Positions 1-9,661 of a stretch of DNA of 64,000 nucleotides are shown here, piece by piece. Source of the DNA: an uncultured cyanobacterium (GTDB taxonomy: Bacteria > Cyanobacteriota > Cyanobacteriia > PCC-6307 > Cyanobiaceae); the NCBI GenBank assembly GCA_903935205.1, contig CAIZQU010000096.1, positions 26,196 through 90,195 on the forward strand. The letters are read 5' to 3'. The notes under the pieces were generated by a model, which was not told the DNA's origin, did no database searches, and saw only the letters and a program-made list of their open reading frames with translations. How positions within the stretch are numbered: the first letter of the stretch is position 1; each line of letters begins with the position of its first letter. The translations under genes were made by a program, and so were the position numbers.

Positions 1-1
1 G

Positions 2-436
2 GGCCCGATCCGGGCCCTCGTGCTCGATGTGGATCGCACCCTGCTGCCGCGCCGCGGTGTGGACCTGCCCGCCAGCGCTGAGCAGTGGCTGCGCCATGCC
101 GCCAGCCTGATGCCCCTCCACCTGCTCAGCAACAATCCCTCCCGTCAGCGCATTGGCCGGGTGGCCCAGCACCTGGGTGTCCCCTTCACCGCCGCCGCCG
201 CCAAACCCAGAGCCGGCGCCCTGCGCCGGGTGCTGGCTGACCTGGACCTGCCTCCCCATCAGGTCGCCCTGGTGGGGGACCGGGTCTTCACCGACATCCT
301 GGCCGGCAATCGGCTGGGCCTGTTCACGGTGCTGGTGCGGCCGATCGCCGCCGATGGTGAACCCTGCCCCCACGACCACATCCAGACCTTCGAGGTGCGG
401 ATGTCGCGTTGGCTCGGGGCCCAGGTGGAGGCATGA
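2..436 (+). CDS. YqeG-family HAD IIIA phosphatase (5' end outside window)
   Basis: The frame is open from the first bases, so the true start lies upstream. The visible part has the HAD phosphatase motifs in order: motif I LVLDVDRTLLP with the nucleophilic Asp, motif II LLSNNP, the motif III lysine in AAKPRAG, and motif IV VALVGDRVFTDI with an acidic residue for Mg2+. This arrangement and the absence of a large cap domain fit the YqeG/IIIA subfamily of small phosphatases, whose physiological substrate is not firmly known in cyanobacteria. The stop overlaps the proB start (ATGA), so the two are probably co-transcribed and translationally coupled. Confidence 0.85.
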   Translation, partial: GPIRALVLDVDRTLLPRRGVDLPASAEQWLRHAASLMPLHLLSNNPSRQRIGRVAQHLGVPFTAAAAKPRAGALRRVLADLDLPPHQVALVGDRVFTDILAGNRLGLFTVLVRPIAADGEPCPHDHIQTFEVRMSRWLGAQVEA

Positions 437-1677
437 GCGCCATGGAGGCTGGCGAGGTGATCAAGGCGGCAGCGGCCGGCCAGAGCCCGGAGGGTCCGCC
501 GCCGAGCTCACGCCGCCGGGTGGTCAAGGTGGGCACCAGCCTGCTGCGGGGCTCCGCTGAGCGTTCCACGGCGGCCGTGATCACCGATCTGGCCGCCAGT
601 CTGGCCCGTTGCCGCCAGCGCGGTGAATCGATCCTGCTGGTCACCAGCGGCGCCGTGGGGCTCGGCTGCTCCGCCCTCGCCCTCGAACGCCGCCCCAGCG
701 AGCTGGTGGCCCTCCAGGCCGCCGCCGCCGTCGGCCAGGGGCAGTTGATGGCCCTCTACCGCGATGCCTTCGCCCTGCGGGGCCTCGCCGTGGCCCAGGT
801 GCTCCTGACCCGCGCCGACCTCGCCTCCCGCCGCCGTTATCGCAACGCCTGCCGCACCCTCGAACAGCTGCTCGCCTGGGGCGTGGTGCCGATCGTCAAC
901 GAAAACGACACCCTCGCCACCGAGGAGCTGCGCTTCGGGGACAACGACACCCTCTCGGCGCTGGTGGCGGTGGCCGTCGGCGCCGACGAGCTGGTGCTGC
1001 TCACCGACATCGACAGCCTCTACAGCAGCGATCCCCGCCACGACCCCGAAGCGCGGCCGATCGAGGATGTCTGGGATCTGGCGGACCTGGAGCGCCACGG
1101 GCAGGGGGCTGGTGACGGTGGGCGCTGGGGCACCGGCGGCATGGGCACCAAGATCACCGCAGCCCGCATCGCCACCACCAGCGGCGTCCGCGTGCGCCTG
1201 GCCGATGGCCGCGACCCGGCGGTGCTGGAGGCCCTGCTCAACGGCCAGCGGGTCGGCACCGAGTTTCACCCCAGCACCACCCCCCTGCCCGATCGCAAGG
1301 GCTGGCTGGCCCACGCCGTGCTGCCCAGCGGCAGCCTGTGCATCGATGCCGGTGCCGAGCAGGCCCTGCTGCACCGCGGCGCCTCCCTGTTGGCGGTGGG
1401 CATCCGGGCGGTGGAGGGCAGCTTCGACCGCCATGAGCCCGTGCGTGTCATCACCTGCGATGGTCGCGAGCTGGCCCGCGGCCTGGTGCGGCTCAGCAGC
1501 GCCGAGATCCGAGCGATCCTGGGCCTCTCCAGCGAGGCGATGCGCGAACGGCTCGGACCGGTGGGCGATGCGGTGATCCACCGCGACCAGCTGGTGCTCA
1601 CCCCCCAGCCGGCCGGCGGCGATCCCGATTCCACCGCCGCTGGCGAATCCACCAGCGGACCTACCATCGGGCGCTGA
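433..1677 (+). CDS. proB: Glutamate 5-kinase
   Basis: Phosphorylates the gamma-carboxyl of glutamate, the first step of proline synthesis. The protein is 414 aa: an N-terminal amino-acid kinase domain ([47 protein letters not shown]) followed by a C-terminal PUA domain from about residue 290 ([14 protein letters not shown]). The family is usually 360-380 aa, and the extra length is mainly an N-terminal leader of about 30 residues. I chose the ATG at 433 because it overlaps the upstream stop by 4 bases; an in-frame upstream GTG at 409 is less likely. lpxD follows 13 bp downstream. Confidence 0.96.
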   Translation: MSAMEAGEVIKAAAAGQSPEGPPPSSRRRVVKVGTSLLRGSAERSTAAVITDLAASLARCRQRGESILLVTSGAVGLGCSALALERRPSELVALQAAAAVGQGQLMALYRDAFALRGLAVAQVLLTRADLASRRRYRNACRTLEQLLAWGVVPIVNENDTLATEELRFGDNDTLSALVAVAVGADELVLLTDIDSLYSSDPRHDPEARPIEDVWDLADLERHGQGAGDGGRWGTGGMGTKITAARIATTSGVRVRLADGRDPAVLEALLNGQRVGTEFHPSTTPLPDRKGWLAHAVLPSGSLCIDAGAEQALLHRGASLLAVGIRAVEGSFDRHEPVRVITCDGRELARGLVRLSSAEIRAILGLSSEAMRERLGPVGDAVIHRDQLVLTPQPAGGDPDSTAAGESTSGPTIGR

Positions 1678-1690
1678 TGTTCCCGGGCGC

Positions 1691-2731
1691 ATGCGCTTCA
1701 GCAGCCTGCTCAGCCAGCTCAGCGCCGTCACCCCTGACACCCCCCGCGACCTGGCCGGCGATCCCGACCTCCGGGGCGCTGAAGCCCTCAACCGGGCCGC
1801 CGACGGCCAGCTGAGCTTCCTGGAGCCCGGCAACAGTCTGGCTGCTGCCCTGGAGGCCTGTGCAGCCTCCGCCGTTCTCCTCCCCCCTGATCCGGAGTTG
1901 CAACGCCAGGCCAGCGCCCGTGGCATCGCCTGGGCCGCCCTCGCCGATCCGCGCCTGGCCTTCGCCGAAGCTCTCGATCAGCTCCATCCACGCCGACTGC
2001 CGCAGCCGGGCATCCATCCCACCGCCGTCGTCGATCCCAGCGCCCGCCTTGGCGATGCCGTGCATCTGGGTCCCTTCGTCGTGGTCGGAGCCGATGCGGT
2101 GGTCGGCGATCGCTGCGTGCTCCACGCGGCCGCCATCCTTTACGACAACGTGGAGCTGGCTGAAGGCTGTGAGATCCACAGCCATGCCGTGCTCCACCCC
2201 GGCAGCCGCCTGGGGGCCGGCTGCGTCGTCCATTCCGGGGCGGTCGTCGGCTCCGAGGGCTTCGGGTTCGTTCCCACCGCCTCCGGCTGGCGCAAGATGC
2301 CCCAGACCGGCCAGGTCGTCCTGGAGGACGGCGTCGAGGTGGGCTGTGGTTCCACCATCGATCGCCCGTCGGTGGGTGAGACCCGGATCGGTGCCGGCAC
2401 CAAGATCGACAACCTGGTCCACATCGGCCATGGCGTCAGCACCGGTCGCGGCTGTGCCCTCGCCGCCCAGGTGGGCATCGCCGGCGGCGCCAGGCTCGGC
2501 AACGGCGTGATCCTGGCGGGCCAGGTGGGCCTGGCCAACAAGGCCGTGATGGGCGACCGCTCGATCGCATCCTCCAAATCGGGCGTTCACGGGGAGGTCG
2601 GCGCCGGCGAGGTGGTGAGCGGCTACCCCGCCATTCCCAACCGCCTCTGGCTGCGCTGTTCCGCCGCTTTCAACAAGCTTCCCGATCTGGCCAGGGCCGT
2701 GCGGCAGCTCGAGCGCTCCCGGGACGCCTGA
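1691..2731 (+). CDS. lpxD: UDP-3-O-acylglucosamine N-acyltransferase (LpxD)
   Basis: Adds the N-linked acyl chain to UDP-3-O-acyl-glucosamine in lipid A assembly. The protein is 346 aa. An N-terminal uridine-binding region of about 100 residues is followed from about residue 115 by a left-handed beta-helix of hexapeptide repeats (for example [20 protein letters not shown]). The HIGHG segment carries the likely catalytic histidine, and the C-terminus ends in a helical extension. It lies 13 bp after proB in the same direction. Together with the PilD gene further on, it indicates a Gram-negative-type envelope with modified lipid A. Confidence 0.93.
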   Translation: MRFSSLLSQLSAVTPDTPRDLAGDPDLRGAEALNRAADGQLSFLEPGNSLAAALEACAASAVLLPPDPELQRQASARGIAWAALADPRLAFAEALDQLHPRRLPQPGIHPTAVVDPSARLGDAVHLGPFVVVGADAVVGDRCVLHAAAILYDNVELAEGCEIHSHAVLHPGSRLGAGCVVHSGAVVGSEGFGFVPTASGWRKMPQTGQVVLEDGVEVGCGSTIDRPSVGETRIGAGTKIDNLVHIGHGVSTGRGCALAAQVGIAGGARLGNGVILAGQVGLANKAVMGDRSIASSKSGVHGEVGAGEVVSGYPAIPNRLWLRCSAAFNKLPDLARAVRQLERSRDA

Positions 2732-2913
2732 GGGCGCCCCCAGACCCGCGATCGTCGGCTGAGCCGAGGGGCCTCAGGCAGAGACCACCCAGGCGCCTGG
2801 CGCCAGGCACCAGGGGCCAGCCAGCGGCCTGCCGCGTAGCCTCGCGCCGGATGGCCTGCAGCCCCGGCGGCGGCCATCCGGCCCCCCACGCTCCCCCGTC
2901 CTCCCCGTTCACC

Positions 2914-4008
2914 ATGGCCCGCAGCTACCGGATCGCCCTGCTCAGCGGTGACGGCATCGGCCCGGAGATCACCGCGGTGGCCCGCCAGCTGCTGGAGGCG
3001 GTGAGCCTCCGCCATGGGTTCGCCCTGAGCTTCGACGCCCAGCCCATGGGTGGTGCCGCGATCGAGGTCTGCGGTGAACCCCTCCCCGCCTCCACCCTCG
3101 CCGCATGCCGCGCCTCCGATGCGGTGCTGCTGGCTGCGATCGGGTCGCCCCAATACGACACCCTGCCCCGTGAGAAGCGGCCGGAAAGCGGCCTGCTGGC
3201 CCTGCGCGCCGGCCTGGGGCTGTTCGCCAATCTGCGGCCGGTCACGATCATCCCGGCCTTGATCGATGCCTCCAGCCTGAAGCGCGAGGTGATCGAGGGG
3301 GTCGACCTGATCGTCGTTCGCGAGCTCACCGGCGGCGTCTATTTCGGCACCCCGAAGGGCCGGGTCGACGTGGAGGGTCGGGTGCGCGCCTTCAACACCA
3401 TGGCCTACTTCGACGATGAAATCGACCGCATCGCCCGGGTGGGGTTCGAGCTGGCACGGCAGCGGCGCGGCCGCCTCTGCTCGGTCGACAAGGCCAACGT
3501 GCTCGATGTCAGCCAGCTCTGGCGCGAGCGGGTCGAGGCCCTGCATGCCAGCAGCTATGCCGATGTGGAACTCAGCCACCAGTACGTCGACAACGCCGCC
3601 ATGCAGCTGGTCCGCAACCCGCGCCAGTTCGATGTGCTGCTCACCAGCAATCTCTTCGGTGACATCCTCAGCGATGAGGCCGCCATGTTGAGCGGATCGA
3701 TCGGGATGCTGCCCTCCGCCTCCCTCGGCGAGGGAGGACCGGGCCTGTTCGAGCCGATCCACGGCTCCGCGCCCGATATCGCCAACCAGGACAAGGCCAA
3801 TCCGATGGCCATGGTGCTCAGCGCCGCCATGCTGCTGCGCCTGGGCCTTGGGGAAGAGGCCGCCGCCGCCGATCTGGAGGCCGCCGTGGCGCGGGTGCTT
3901 GCCGCCGGCTATCGCACCGGCGATCTGATGGCAGCTGGCTGCACCCTGCTCGGCTGCCAGGCGATCGGAGCGAAGCTGCTGGAGGCTCTGGAGGCCGTGG
4001 AGGCCTGA
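2914..4008 (+). CDS. leuB: 3-isopropylmalate dehydrogenase
   Basis: Oxidative decarboxylation of 3-isopropylmalate to 2-oxoisocaproate with NAD+ in leucine synthesis. The 364-aa length is normal for the family. Motifs seen: LSGDGIGPEI at the N-terminus, RELTGGVYFG, the catalytic and metal-binding segments VDKANVLD and LFGDILSDEA, and the NAD-binding EPIHGSAPDIA. The frame stays open for 21 codons upstream, but the ATG at 2914 starts directly before the conserved core. About 180 bp of GC-rich, palindrome-containing sequence separates it from lpxD, so it may have its own promoter. Confidence 0.96.
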   Translation: MARSYRIALLSGDGIGPEITAVARQLLEAVSLRHGFALSFDAQPMGGAAIEVCGEPLPASTLAACRASDAVLLAAIGSPQYDTLPREKRPESGLLALRAGLGLFANLRPVTIIPALIDASSLKREVIEGVDLIVVRELTGGVYFGTPKGRVDVEGRVRAFNTMAYFDDEIDRIARVGFELARQRRGRLCSVDKANVLDVSQLWRERVEALHASSYADVELSHQYVDNAAMQLVRNPRQFDVLLTSNLFGDILSDEAAMLSGSIGMLPSASLGEGGPGLFEPIHGSAPDIANQDKANPMAMVLSAAMLLRLGLGEEAAAADLEAAVARVLAAGYRTGDLMAAGCTLLGCQAIGAKLLEALEAVEA

Positions 4009-4377
4009 TGGCCTCGCCGGGAAGCTCCAGCGGCGGGGAATGGCCGCCATCGAGCGGTCTCGAGCCGGATGGGATGGCACTGGAGCCGGATGGGATGGCA
4101 CTGGAGATGGCTGCAGATGGTGCGGGCCTGGGGGCTCGCTCCTGGATCAACGGGCTGGGGGAGATGGGACGTCGGCTGCTGGCTGCTGGCCCCTGATCGG
4201 CTGATCGGTGCGGCCCTGCTGCGGGCTGGAAGGCAGGGCATCCGAGCGCTGGGAGCTGGGGCTGCGACCCCGTGGAGTGGGCGGTGAGCCAGTGGCAGGG
4301 CTGCCGATGGGCGGCGACCCCCGGGGGCCGACCGGTGATCTGCGAAACTCTCCGATGGTCTCCCGCTCCCTGCGCCG
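4009..4377. other. Intergenic region leuB-prk with a tandem duplication
   Basis: These 369 bases hold no convincing gene. Short open frames exist, but they lack recognisable motifs and are low-complexity. The only structure seen is a perfect 21-bp direct duplication (listed separately). The prk promoter should lie in the last 100 bases, but no clear -35/-10 pair was found. Confidence 0.5.
4062..4103 (+). repeat. 21-bp perfect tandem duplication
   Basis: Two exact adjacent copies of a 21-bp unit starting GAGCCGGATGGGATGG, at 4062-4082 and 4083-4103. The unit itself contains the internal echo GGATGGGATGG. This looks like replication slippage in noncoding DNA between leuB and prk. Confidence 0.9.
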
Positions 4378-5280
4378 ATGTCGAAGCGTCACCCGGTCGT
4401 TGCTGTCACCGGTTCCTCCGGCGCAGGAACCAGCACCGTCAAGCGCGCCTTCGAGCACATCTTCAAGCGTGAGGGCATCACCCCCGCTGTGGTCGAGGGC
4501 GACAGCTACCACCGCTACGAGCGGGGCCCGATGAAGCAGGCCATGGCCGACGCCCTGGCCAAGGGAGAGAACTTCTCCCACTTCGGTCCCGAGGCCAACC
4601 TCTTCGACAAGCTTGAGGAGCTGTTCCGCTCCTACGGCGAGACCGGGGGTGGCCAGAAGCGCTACTACCTCCATTCCGTCGAGGAGGCCGCCGAGCACAA
4701 CGCCCGTCTCGGCACCAACCTCGAGCCCGGTCAGTTCACTCCCTGGGAGGACATCCCCGGCGGCACCGACCTTCTCTTCTACGAAGGTCTGCACGGTGGC
4801 GTGAAGGGCGAGGGCTACGACGTGGCCGGCCTGGCCGACCTGCTGGTCGGGGTTGTGCCGATCGTCAACCTGGAGTGGATCCAGAAAATCGCCCGCGACA
4901 ACCATGAGCGCGGCTACTCGGCGGAGGCCACGGTCGACACGATCCTGCGGCGGATGCCCGACTACATCAATCACATCTGCCCCCAGTTCAGCCAGACGGA
5001 CATCAACTTTCAGCGGGTGCCGACCGTCGACACCTCCAACCCGTTCATGATCCGTAACATCCCCACCCCGGATGAGTCGTTCGTGATCATCCACTTCCGC
5101 AAGGGAGCCCGTGAGAAGTGGGGCATCGATTTCCGCCATCTCCTCGACATGATCCACGGCTCCTTCATGTCCTCCCCCACCTCGATCGTGGTCAACGGCG
5201 GCAAGATGGGCTTTGCCATGGAGCTGATCCTCACCCCGATCATCCACCGCATGATCGAGGAGAAAAAGAAGCTCGGCTGA
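4378..5280 (+). CDS. prk: Phosphoribulokinase, short octameric (class I) type
   Basis: Makes ribulose 1,5-bisphosphate from ribulose 5-phosphate and ATP in the Calvin cycle. The protein is 300 aa with the P-loop GSSGAGTS at residues 12-19, EGDSYHRYER, FYEGLHGGV with the catalytic acidic region, CPQFSQTDINFQRVP and VDTSNPF. The length and the order of motifs match the proteobacterial class I enzyme rather than the roughly 330-aa redox-regulated class of plants and beta-cyanobacteria. The paired N-terminal regulatory cysteines of that class are not seen. This supports an alpha-cyanobacterial host. The ATG at 4378 fits the MSKRHPVVAV beginning expected for the family. Confidence 0.96.
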   Translation: MSKRHPVVAVTGSSGAGTSTVKRAFEHIFKREGITPAVVEGDSYHRYERGPMKQAMADALAKGENFSHFGPEANLFDKLEELFRSYGETGGGQKRYYLHSVEEAAEHNARLGTNLEPGQFTPWEDIPGGTDLLFYEGLHGGVKGEGYDVAGLADLLVGVVPIVNLEWIQKIARDNHERGYSAEATVDTILRRMPDYINHICPQFSQTDINFQRVPTVDTSNPFMIRNIPTPDESFVIIHFRKGAREKWGIDFRHLLDMIHGSFMSSPTSIVVNGGKMGFAMELILTPIIHRMIEEKKKLG

Positions 5281-5349
5281 GCCCAGCCGACCCTTCACCG
5301 TCTCCCTGAACGGCATCAGATCCCTTCTCCAACCCCGGCAGATCGGCCT

Positions 5350-5369
5350 GGCGGGACTACACTCCCGCC
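5350..5369 (+). other. Hairpin downstream of prk
   Basis: GGCGGGA and TCCCGCC form a perfect 7-bp stem with a 6-base loop (CTACAC), about 70 bases after the prk stop. No T-tract follows, so it is a stable mRNA 3' structure or weak terminator rather than a textbook intrinsic terminator. Confidence 0.45.
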
Positions 5370-5488
5370 AACCGCGTCGATGTGAAACTCAACCGTCACA
5401 TCGCCACTGGACGTTCCGCTGCTTCGGAACCATCAGCACCGATCCCGCCACTGCCGTTCCCTGTTTCAACGGGCGCCCCCTCGGGCCC

Positions 5489-5944
5489 GTGGCCGGATTT
5501 TCCGCCGCTGCAGCTGAACCCTGCCCCGAGCAGCGCCCGCCGGAGCCGCCTCCCCCACCGGCTCCGGCCGGAGCTGTCCCCCGGGGACCGTCGTTTCTGA
5601 TCAGGGGATCCCAGGCCAGCCAGCCAGGGCCTACCGCCCAGGCCGCCTGGTGTGCCGCCCAGCCCCGCCTCGATCGGGTCAACAGCGCCGAGCTGCTGCG
5701 CCAGGCGCGTGAGATCTATTTCGCTTTCCTCAGCGGCGGCTCAGCGGTGGCTGACCCCCTCGGCATCGTGGTCAGCAGCGGTGGTGCCGGCCGGGTGGTC
5801 TTCGAATTGCCGGTCCTTCTGCCTGAGGAGTTGTTCGTGCCGATCGATTGGCTCCGCAGCCGCGGTCCCGGTCCGGGTGCGGCCCCCGGTCCGGGCCGCG
5901 GTCGCACCGGCCGATCCGGCGCCACGCCACGGGCCGGCTTCTGA
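5489..5944 (+). CDS. Conserved hypothetical protein with Pro/Ala-rich ends
   Basis: 151 aa from a GTG start. The central part (about residues 60-120) looks like a real folded domain: RVNSAELLRQAREIYFAFLS, DPLGIVVSSGG and VFELPVLLPEELFVPIDW. The ends are proline-, alanine- and glycine-rich and probably disordered. No catalytic motif or membrane segment is visible. It lies between prk and pilD in the same orientation, with its stop 70 bp before the pilD start. I recognise it only as a picocyanobacterial-type hypothetical. The start is uncertain, and a shorter protein beginning nearer the conserved core is possible. Confidence 0.55.
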   Translation: MAGFSAAAAEPCPEQRPPEPPPPPAPAGAVPRGPSFLIRGSQASQPGPTAQAAWCAAQPRLDRVNSAELLRQAREIYFAFLSGGSAVADPLGIVVSSGGAGRVVFELPVLLPEELFVPIDWLRSRGPGPGAAPGPGRGRTGRSGATPRAGF

Positions 5945-6014
5945 AACCTCCGTCCGTGCCCTGCCCAGGGAGCAGGCTCCCTCCTCGCTCTCCTGTTTCC
6001 CGCTCCAACCGACG

Positions 6015-6881
6015 ATGCCCGCGGCATCCCTGCCCCTTCCCCTGCCCCTCCCCCTGCTGGGCCCCCTGGCGGTTCTGCTTGGGGCCTGCATCGGCAGTTT
6101 TCTGAACGTGGTGGCCTGGCGCCTGCCGCGCCAGGAATCGCTGCTCTGGCCCGCCAGCCACTGTCCCCGCTGCGGCACACCCCTGGCCTGGTACGACAAC
6201 CTGCCGCTCTTGGGCTGGTTGCTGCTGCGGGGCCGCTGCCGCCACTGCCAACAGCCCATCGCCAGGCGTTACCCCCTGGTGGAACTGCTCACGGCCGGCC
6301 TCTGGTTGGCGATGGTGCTGGCCCGCCCCGAGGCGATGGGTCCGGCACCCCAGGCCCTGCTCCTGCTTCTGGCTGGCTGGCTGCTGGCCAGTTGGTTGGT
6401 GCCCCTGGTGCTGATCGACGTCGACCAGCTCTGGCTCCCCGAACCGCTCTGCCGCTGGGGTCTGATCCTCGGCCTCGTCGCCACGGCTCTGCTCGGTTTT
6501 GCTCAGGGTGCCGACATCGGCCGCGCCCTGCTGCTGGAGCATCTGCTCGCCGCAGCCCTGGGGCTGCTCGGTTTTGAGGCCGTCAGCGCCCTGGCGGAGA
6601 AGGCCCTGGGCAAGCCGGCCCTGGGCCTGGGGGACGCCAAGCTGGCGGCCCTGATCGGTGCCTGGCTGGGATTGGCGGGCCTGGCTGCGGCCGTGGCCCT
6701 GGCGGTGTTGCTCGGGGCCCTGGTCGGTCTGGTGGCGCGGCTGCTGGGGCGTCTGAAACCGGGCAGGCCCTTCCCCTTCGGTCCCTTTCTGGCCACCGGG
6801 GCGCTGCTGGTCTGGCAAGCGGGATCCGGTCCGTGGCTGCGGCTGTTGCTGCCCTCCCTCACCCCGACCGCTGGGGTCTGA
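6015..6881 (+). CDS. pilD: Type IV prepilin peptidase / N-methyltransferase PilD
   Basis: Inner-membrane aspartic protease that cleaves prepilin leader peptides and N-methylates the new N-terminus. It serves type IV pili, used for motility and DNA uptake. The protein is 288 aa with several hydrophobic helices. The cytosolic loop has two CxxC pairs (Cys50, Cys53, Cys75, Cys78) in CPRCGTPL and CRHCQQP. The two catalytic aspartates are in LIDVDQLWLPE (about D135) and GLGDAKLAALIG (about D207). The open frame extends far upstream, but the ATG at 6015 immediately precedes the first membrane helix. No pilin gene is in this window. Confidence 0.93.
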   Translation: MPAASLPLPLPLPLLGPLAVLLGACIGSFLNVVAWRLPRQESLLWPASHCPRCGTPLAWYDNLPLLGWLLLRGRCRHCQQPIARRYPLVELLTAGLWLAMVLARPEAMGPAPQALLLLLAGWLLASWLVPLVLIDVDQLWLPEPLCRWGLILGLVATALLGFAQGADIGRALLLEHLLAAALGLLGFEAVSALAEKALGKPALGLGDAKLAALIGAWLGLAGLAAAVALAVLLGALVGLVARLLGRLKPGRPFPFGPFLATGALLVWQAGSGPWLRLLLPSLTPTAGV

Positions 6882-6938
6882 CCCGGCCGGCCTTAAATGG
6901 GCCCGGAGAGTTGCCGCCGGCCCCCGGGTCCCCCCTCG

Positions 6939-7829
6939 ATGTCCCTGTTCGACTGGTTCGCCGATCGCCGCAAGAACGCCCCGGCCGTGCGCCCGGCCCA
7001 GGGGCCCGAAGGCGATGAGGGGGATGGCCTCTGGAGCAAATGCTCCCAATGCGGCCTGGTGGTCTATCGCAAGGATCTGGCGGCCAACGCCCATGTCTGC
7101 AAGGGCTGCGGGCACCACAACCGCATCGACAGCGATGAGCGGATACGCCTCCTGGCCGATGAGGGCAGCTTTGAGATCCTTGACGCCGACCTGGCTCCCA
7201 CCGATCCCCTCGCCTTCAAGGACCGCCGCGCCTACGCCGATCGGCTGCGCGACAGCCAACAGGCCACCGGCCTTCGCGATGCCGTCGTCACCGGACTCTG
7301 CCGGCTGGAGGGCATGCCCCTGGCCCTCGGGGTGATGGATTTTCGCTTCATGGGCGGGTCGATGGGCTCGGTGGTGGGCGAAAAGCTCACCCGCCTGATC
7401 GAGGAGGCCACCGCGCGCCGCATTCCCCTGCTGATCGTCTGCGCCTCCGGCGGCGCCCGCATGCAGGAGGGGATGCTCAGCCTGATGCAGATGGCCAAGA
7501 TCTCCGGCGCCCTGGAGCGACACCGCCGGGCGGAGCTGCTTTACATCCCCCTGCTCACCCACCCCACCACCGGCGGGGTGACGGCCAGCTTCGCCATGCT
7601 CGGCGATCTGATCCTGGCCGAACCCAAGGCCCTGATCGGCTTCGCCGGGCGCCGGGTGATCGAACAAACGCTGCGCGAGAAGTTGCCCGATGGCTTCCAG
7701 ACCGCTGAATACCTGCGCGATCACGGCTTCGTGGACGCCATCGTCAATCGCACCGACCTGCGCGCCACCCTGGCCAGCCTGATGCGGCTCCATGGCAGCG
7801 TGCGTCGGCCCGAGACGGTGACCCCATGA
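6939..7829 (+). CDS. accD: Acetyl-CoA carboxylase carboxyltransferase subunit beta
   Basis: Part of the carboxyltransferase that moves CO2 from biotin to acetyl-CoA, giving malonyl-CoA for fatty acids. The protein is 296 aa. An N-terminal four-cysteine zinc ribbon (Cys35, 38, 54, 57 in KCSQCG and CKGCGHH) precedes the crotonase-like fold with [23 protein letters not shown] and [11 protein letters not shown]. The start MSLFDWF is typical for cyanobacterial AccD. The last four bases overlap the next gene (ATGA), which suggests coupled translation. The partner alpha subunit is not in the window. Confidence 0.96.
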   Translation: MSLFDWFADRRKNAPAVRPAQGPEGDEGDGLWSKCSQCGLVVYRKDLAANAHVCKGCGHHNRIDSDERIRLLADEGSFEILDADLAPTDPLAFKDRRAYADRLRDSQQATGLRDAVVTGLCRLEGMPLALGVMDFRFMGGSMGSVVGEKLTRLIEEATARRIPLLIVCASGGARMQEGMLSLMQMAKISGALERHRRAELLYIPLLTHPTTGGVTASFAMLGDLILAEPKALIGFAGRRVIEQTLREKLPDGFQTAEYLRDHGFVDAIVNRTDLRATLASLMRLHGSVRRPETVTP

Positions 7830-8449
7830 CCCTGCGCCGCTTCTGGGGAACCGCCCTCGGCCTGGTGGTGATGCTCCTCAGCCTGATGCCTCTGGGCCCC
7901 GCAACCCCGACCCCGAGGGCCTGGGTTGCGCCGTCCGCAGCGCCGCCCGCCAGCCCCATGGCCGACGGACGACCAACCCTGCTGCAGCCAGCCCATGCCG
8001 GCCCGGTCGACTGGAGGGAGGTGGAGGCCAGCCCCGACGGGCGCCAGTGGTGGGATGCGGGCAGCCTGCGCCGGGACCGGCGCGGCCAGCTCTCGGTGTT
8101 GAGCCGTTTCCAGCCAGCCGCCCAGCCAGCCGCTGAGGTCGAAGGCAGCGATCGGCAGGCTGGGGACGCTGCACCAGCCGCGGTGGAGCCAGCCCTCGGT
8201 GCAACCGCCGCGGCGGGCGGCGCCAGTCCAGCCACACCCGGCTCCAGCCCGGCACGCCGGGTGGAGTCTCGGCCCCAGCCGGGCACCCTCTATGTGATGG
8301 AGCTCGACTGCGACCAGGAGCTCTACCGCGACATCTCCGTCAACGGCATTCCCCGCTGGGGTGCACCATGGCAAACCGCTGCGGGCGACAGCCTCACCAT
8401 GGCCACCCTCCGCGCTGCCTGTGCCGCCGCTCCCCCACCCCATGGCTGA
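7826..8449 (+). CDS. Secreted or periplasmic conserved hypothetical protein
   Basis: 207 aa. An N-terminal signal peptide or membrane anchor is clear: positively charged MTLRRFW, then a hydrophobic stretch to about residue 28. An ordered segment follows ([20 protein letters not shown]), then a disordered Ala/Pro-rich middle. The C-terminal piece, [18 protein letters not shown] with a later [10 protein letters not shown], resembles the small domain of cyanobacterial surface or periplasmic proteins that compares a value before and after a reaction. No catalytic residues were recognised. It overlaps accD by 4 bases and the oxidoreductase gene by 8 bases, so it is very likely a real operon member. 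Confidence 0.75.
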   Translation: MTLRRFWGTALGLVVMLLSLMPLGPATPTPRAWVAPSAAPPASPMADGRPTLLQPAHAGPVDWREVEASPDGRQWWDAGSLRRDRRGQLSVLSRFQPAAQPAAEVEGSDRQAGDAAPAAVEPALGATAAAGGASPATPGSSPARRVESRPQPGTLYVMELDCDQELYRDISVNGIPRWGAPWQTAAGDSLTMATLRAACAAAPPPHG

Positions 8450-9593
8450 AGCCGCACCCACCCCTCCACCCCTGAGGGTCGCCCTGGCCGGCCTGGGCTT
8501 CGGCGAGAAGGTTCTGCTGCCGGCCCTGAGGGATTGTCCAGCCACCGAGCCGGTCGCCCTCTGGCATCCACGCCAGGAGCGACTGGATGCTGCATGTCAG
8601 GCGGCAGACCTGCCGGGCCACAGGGATTTCGATGACCTGCTGGCCGATCCCGCCATCGAGGCCGTGGTGATCGCCACCCCGCCGGCTCCCCGTTTTGACC
8701 TTGCCCGTCGGGCTCTGGAGGCTGGCAAGCCTCTGCTGCTGGAGAAACCGGTTGCCCTCGATGCCCACCAGGTGGAGGATCTGCAGCGGCTGGCCCTGGC
8801 GCGCCGTCTGACGGTGGCTGTGGATTTCGAATACCGGGCCGTGCCCGTCTTCCAGCAGCTGGCGGCCCTGCTGGAGCAGGGCGTTCTCGGGGAGCCCTGG
8901 CTGGTCAAGCTCGACTGGCTGATGAGCAGCCGCGCCGATCCGGCACGGCCCTGGACCTGGTATTCCCAGGCCGCCAGCGGTGGTGGCGTGCTGGGGGCCC
9001 TGGGCACCCATGCCTTCGATCTGCTGCATTGGCTGGTGGGTCCAGGCACCCTCCAGGCTGCCCGGCTCAGCACGGCCATCCGCGAGCGACCCCTACCAGC
9101 GGCGGCCCCCGGCGAACGGTCCCGGATGGCTGGGGTCGATGCTGAGGACATCGCCCTGCTCCAGCTGGATCTGGAGGACCGGCGGGGCCGCGTCGTCCCG
9201 GCCCAGATCAACCTGGCGGCGGTGACCCGCCAGGGTCGGGGGTGCTGGCTGGAGCTGTACGGCAGCGAGGCCACCCTGGTGCTGGGCTCCAGCAATCAGG
9301 CCGACTACGTGCACGGCTTCCAGCTCTGGATGGCCCGCCCCGGCGAAGCGCTACGGCTGCTGGAGCCCGATCCGGCCCTGGCCTGGCCTCGTACCTGGGA
9401 GGACGGCCGGATCGCCCCGGTGAGTCGGCTGCTCGGGTGGTGGGCGGCGGCGGTGCAGCAGGACAGGCCGATGGTGCCGGGTCTGGCCGAAGCCGCTCTC
9501 AGCCAGCGGCTCTGCGACCAGGCGCGCCGGTTTGCCACAGCCTGCCCCCCCGCCGGCGGCGGGGGTTGGGGAGGGGCGGGGGGCATCCCCTAG
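8442..9593 (+). CDS. Gfo/Idh/MocA-family NAD(P)-dependent oxidoreductase
   Basis: 383 aa. The N-terminal Rossmann fold starts with [17 protein letters not shown] (GxGxxG-like), then [13 protein letters not shown] and the family hallmark LLEKPVALD, whose EKP lysine is catalytic in relatives. The C-terminal half has the alpha/beta domain with [18 protein letters not shown], where the histidine is a typical catalytic residue. Family members oxidise or reduce sugars and related compounds; the substrate cannot be inferred here. I chose the ATG at 8442, which overlaps the upstream gene by 8 bases. The fructose-bisphosphate aldolase gene follows after 68 bp. Confidence 0.9.
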   Translation: MAEAAPTPPPLRVALAGLGFGEKVLLPALRDCPATEPVALWHPRQERLDAACQAADLPGHRDFDDLLADPAIEAVVIATPPAPRFDLARRALEAGKPLLLEKPVALDAHQVEDLQRLALARRLTVAVDFEYRAVPVFQQLAALLEQGVLGEPWLVKLDWLMSSRADPARPWTWYSQAASGGGVLGALGTHAFDLLHWLVGPGTLQAARLSTAIRERPLPAAAPGERSRMAGVDAEDIALLQLDLEDRRGRVVPAQINLAAVTRQGRGCWLELYGSEATLVLGSSNQADYVHGFQLWMARPGEALRLLEPDPALAWPRTWEDGRIAPVSRLLGWWAAAVQQDRPMVPGLAEAALSQRLCDQARRFATACPPAGGGGWGGAGGIP

Positions 9594-9609
9594 ACTCCGC
9601 CGCAGACAC

Positions 9610-9625
9610 GGCGGGGGATCCCGCC
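9610..9625 (+). other. Hairpin in the fba leader
   Basis: GGCGGG and CCCGCC form a perfect 6-bp stem around GGAT, 37 bases upstream of the aldolase ATG. The flanking ACGG and CCGT can extend the stem with a small bulge. A -10-like TAGACT at 9591-9596 lies just before it, so the hairpin would sit at the very 5' end of an fba transcript, where it could protect the mRNA. Confidence 0.35.
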
Positions 9626-9661
9626 AGCCGTCGCCTTCCCCCCCATTCCTCGAGGGTCCCC

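Noticed and set aside
508..1926. Long open frame (472 codons) on the minus strand over proB and lpxD
   Set aside because: It is antisense to well-conserved genes, with low-complexity His/Gly/Ala/Gln-rich translation; expected from high GC with few stop codons.
2795..2808. 14-bp palindrome GCCTGGCGCCAGGC upstream of leuB
   Set aside because: In DNA of this GC content such GC-only palindromes are common; no second copy or context supports a site.
5772..7793. Open frame of 673 codons on the minus strand over pilD and accD
   Set aside because: Antisense to two clear genes; Gln/Gly/His-rich with no motif.
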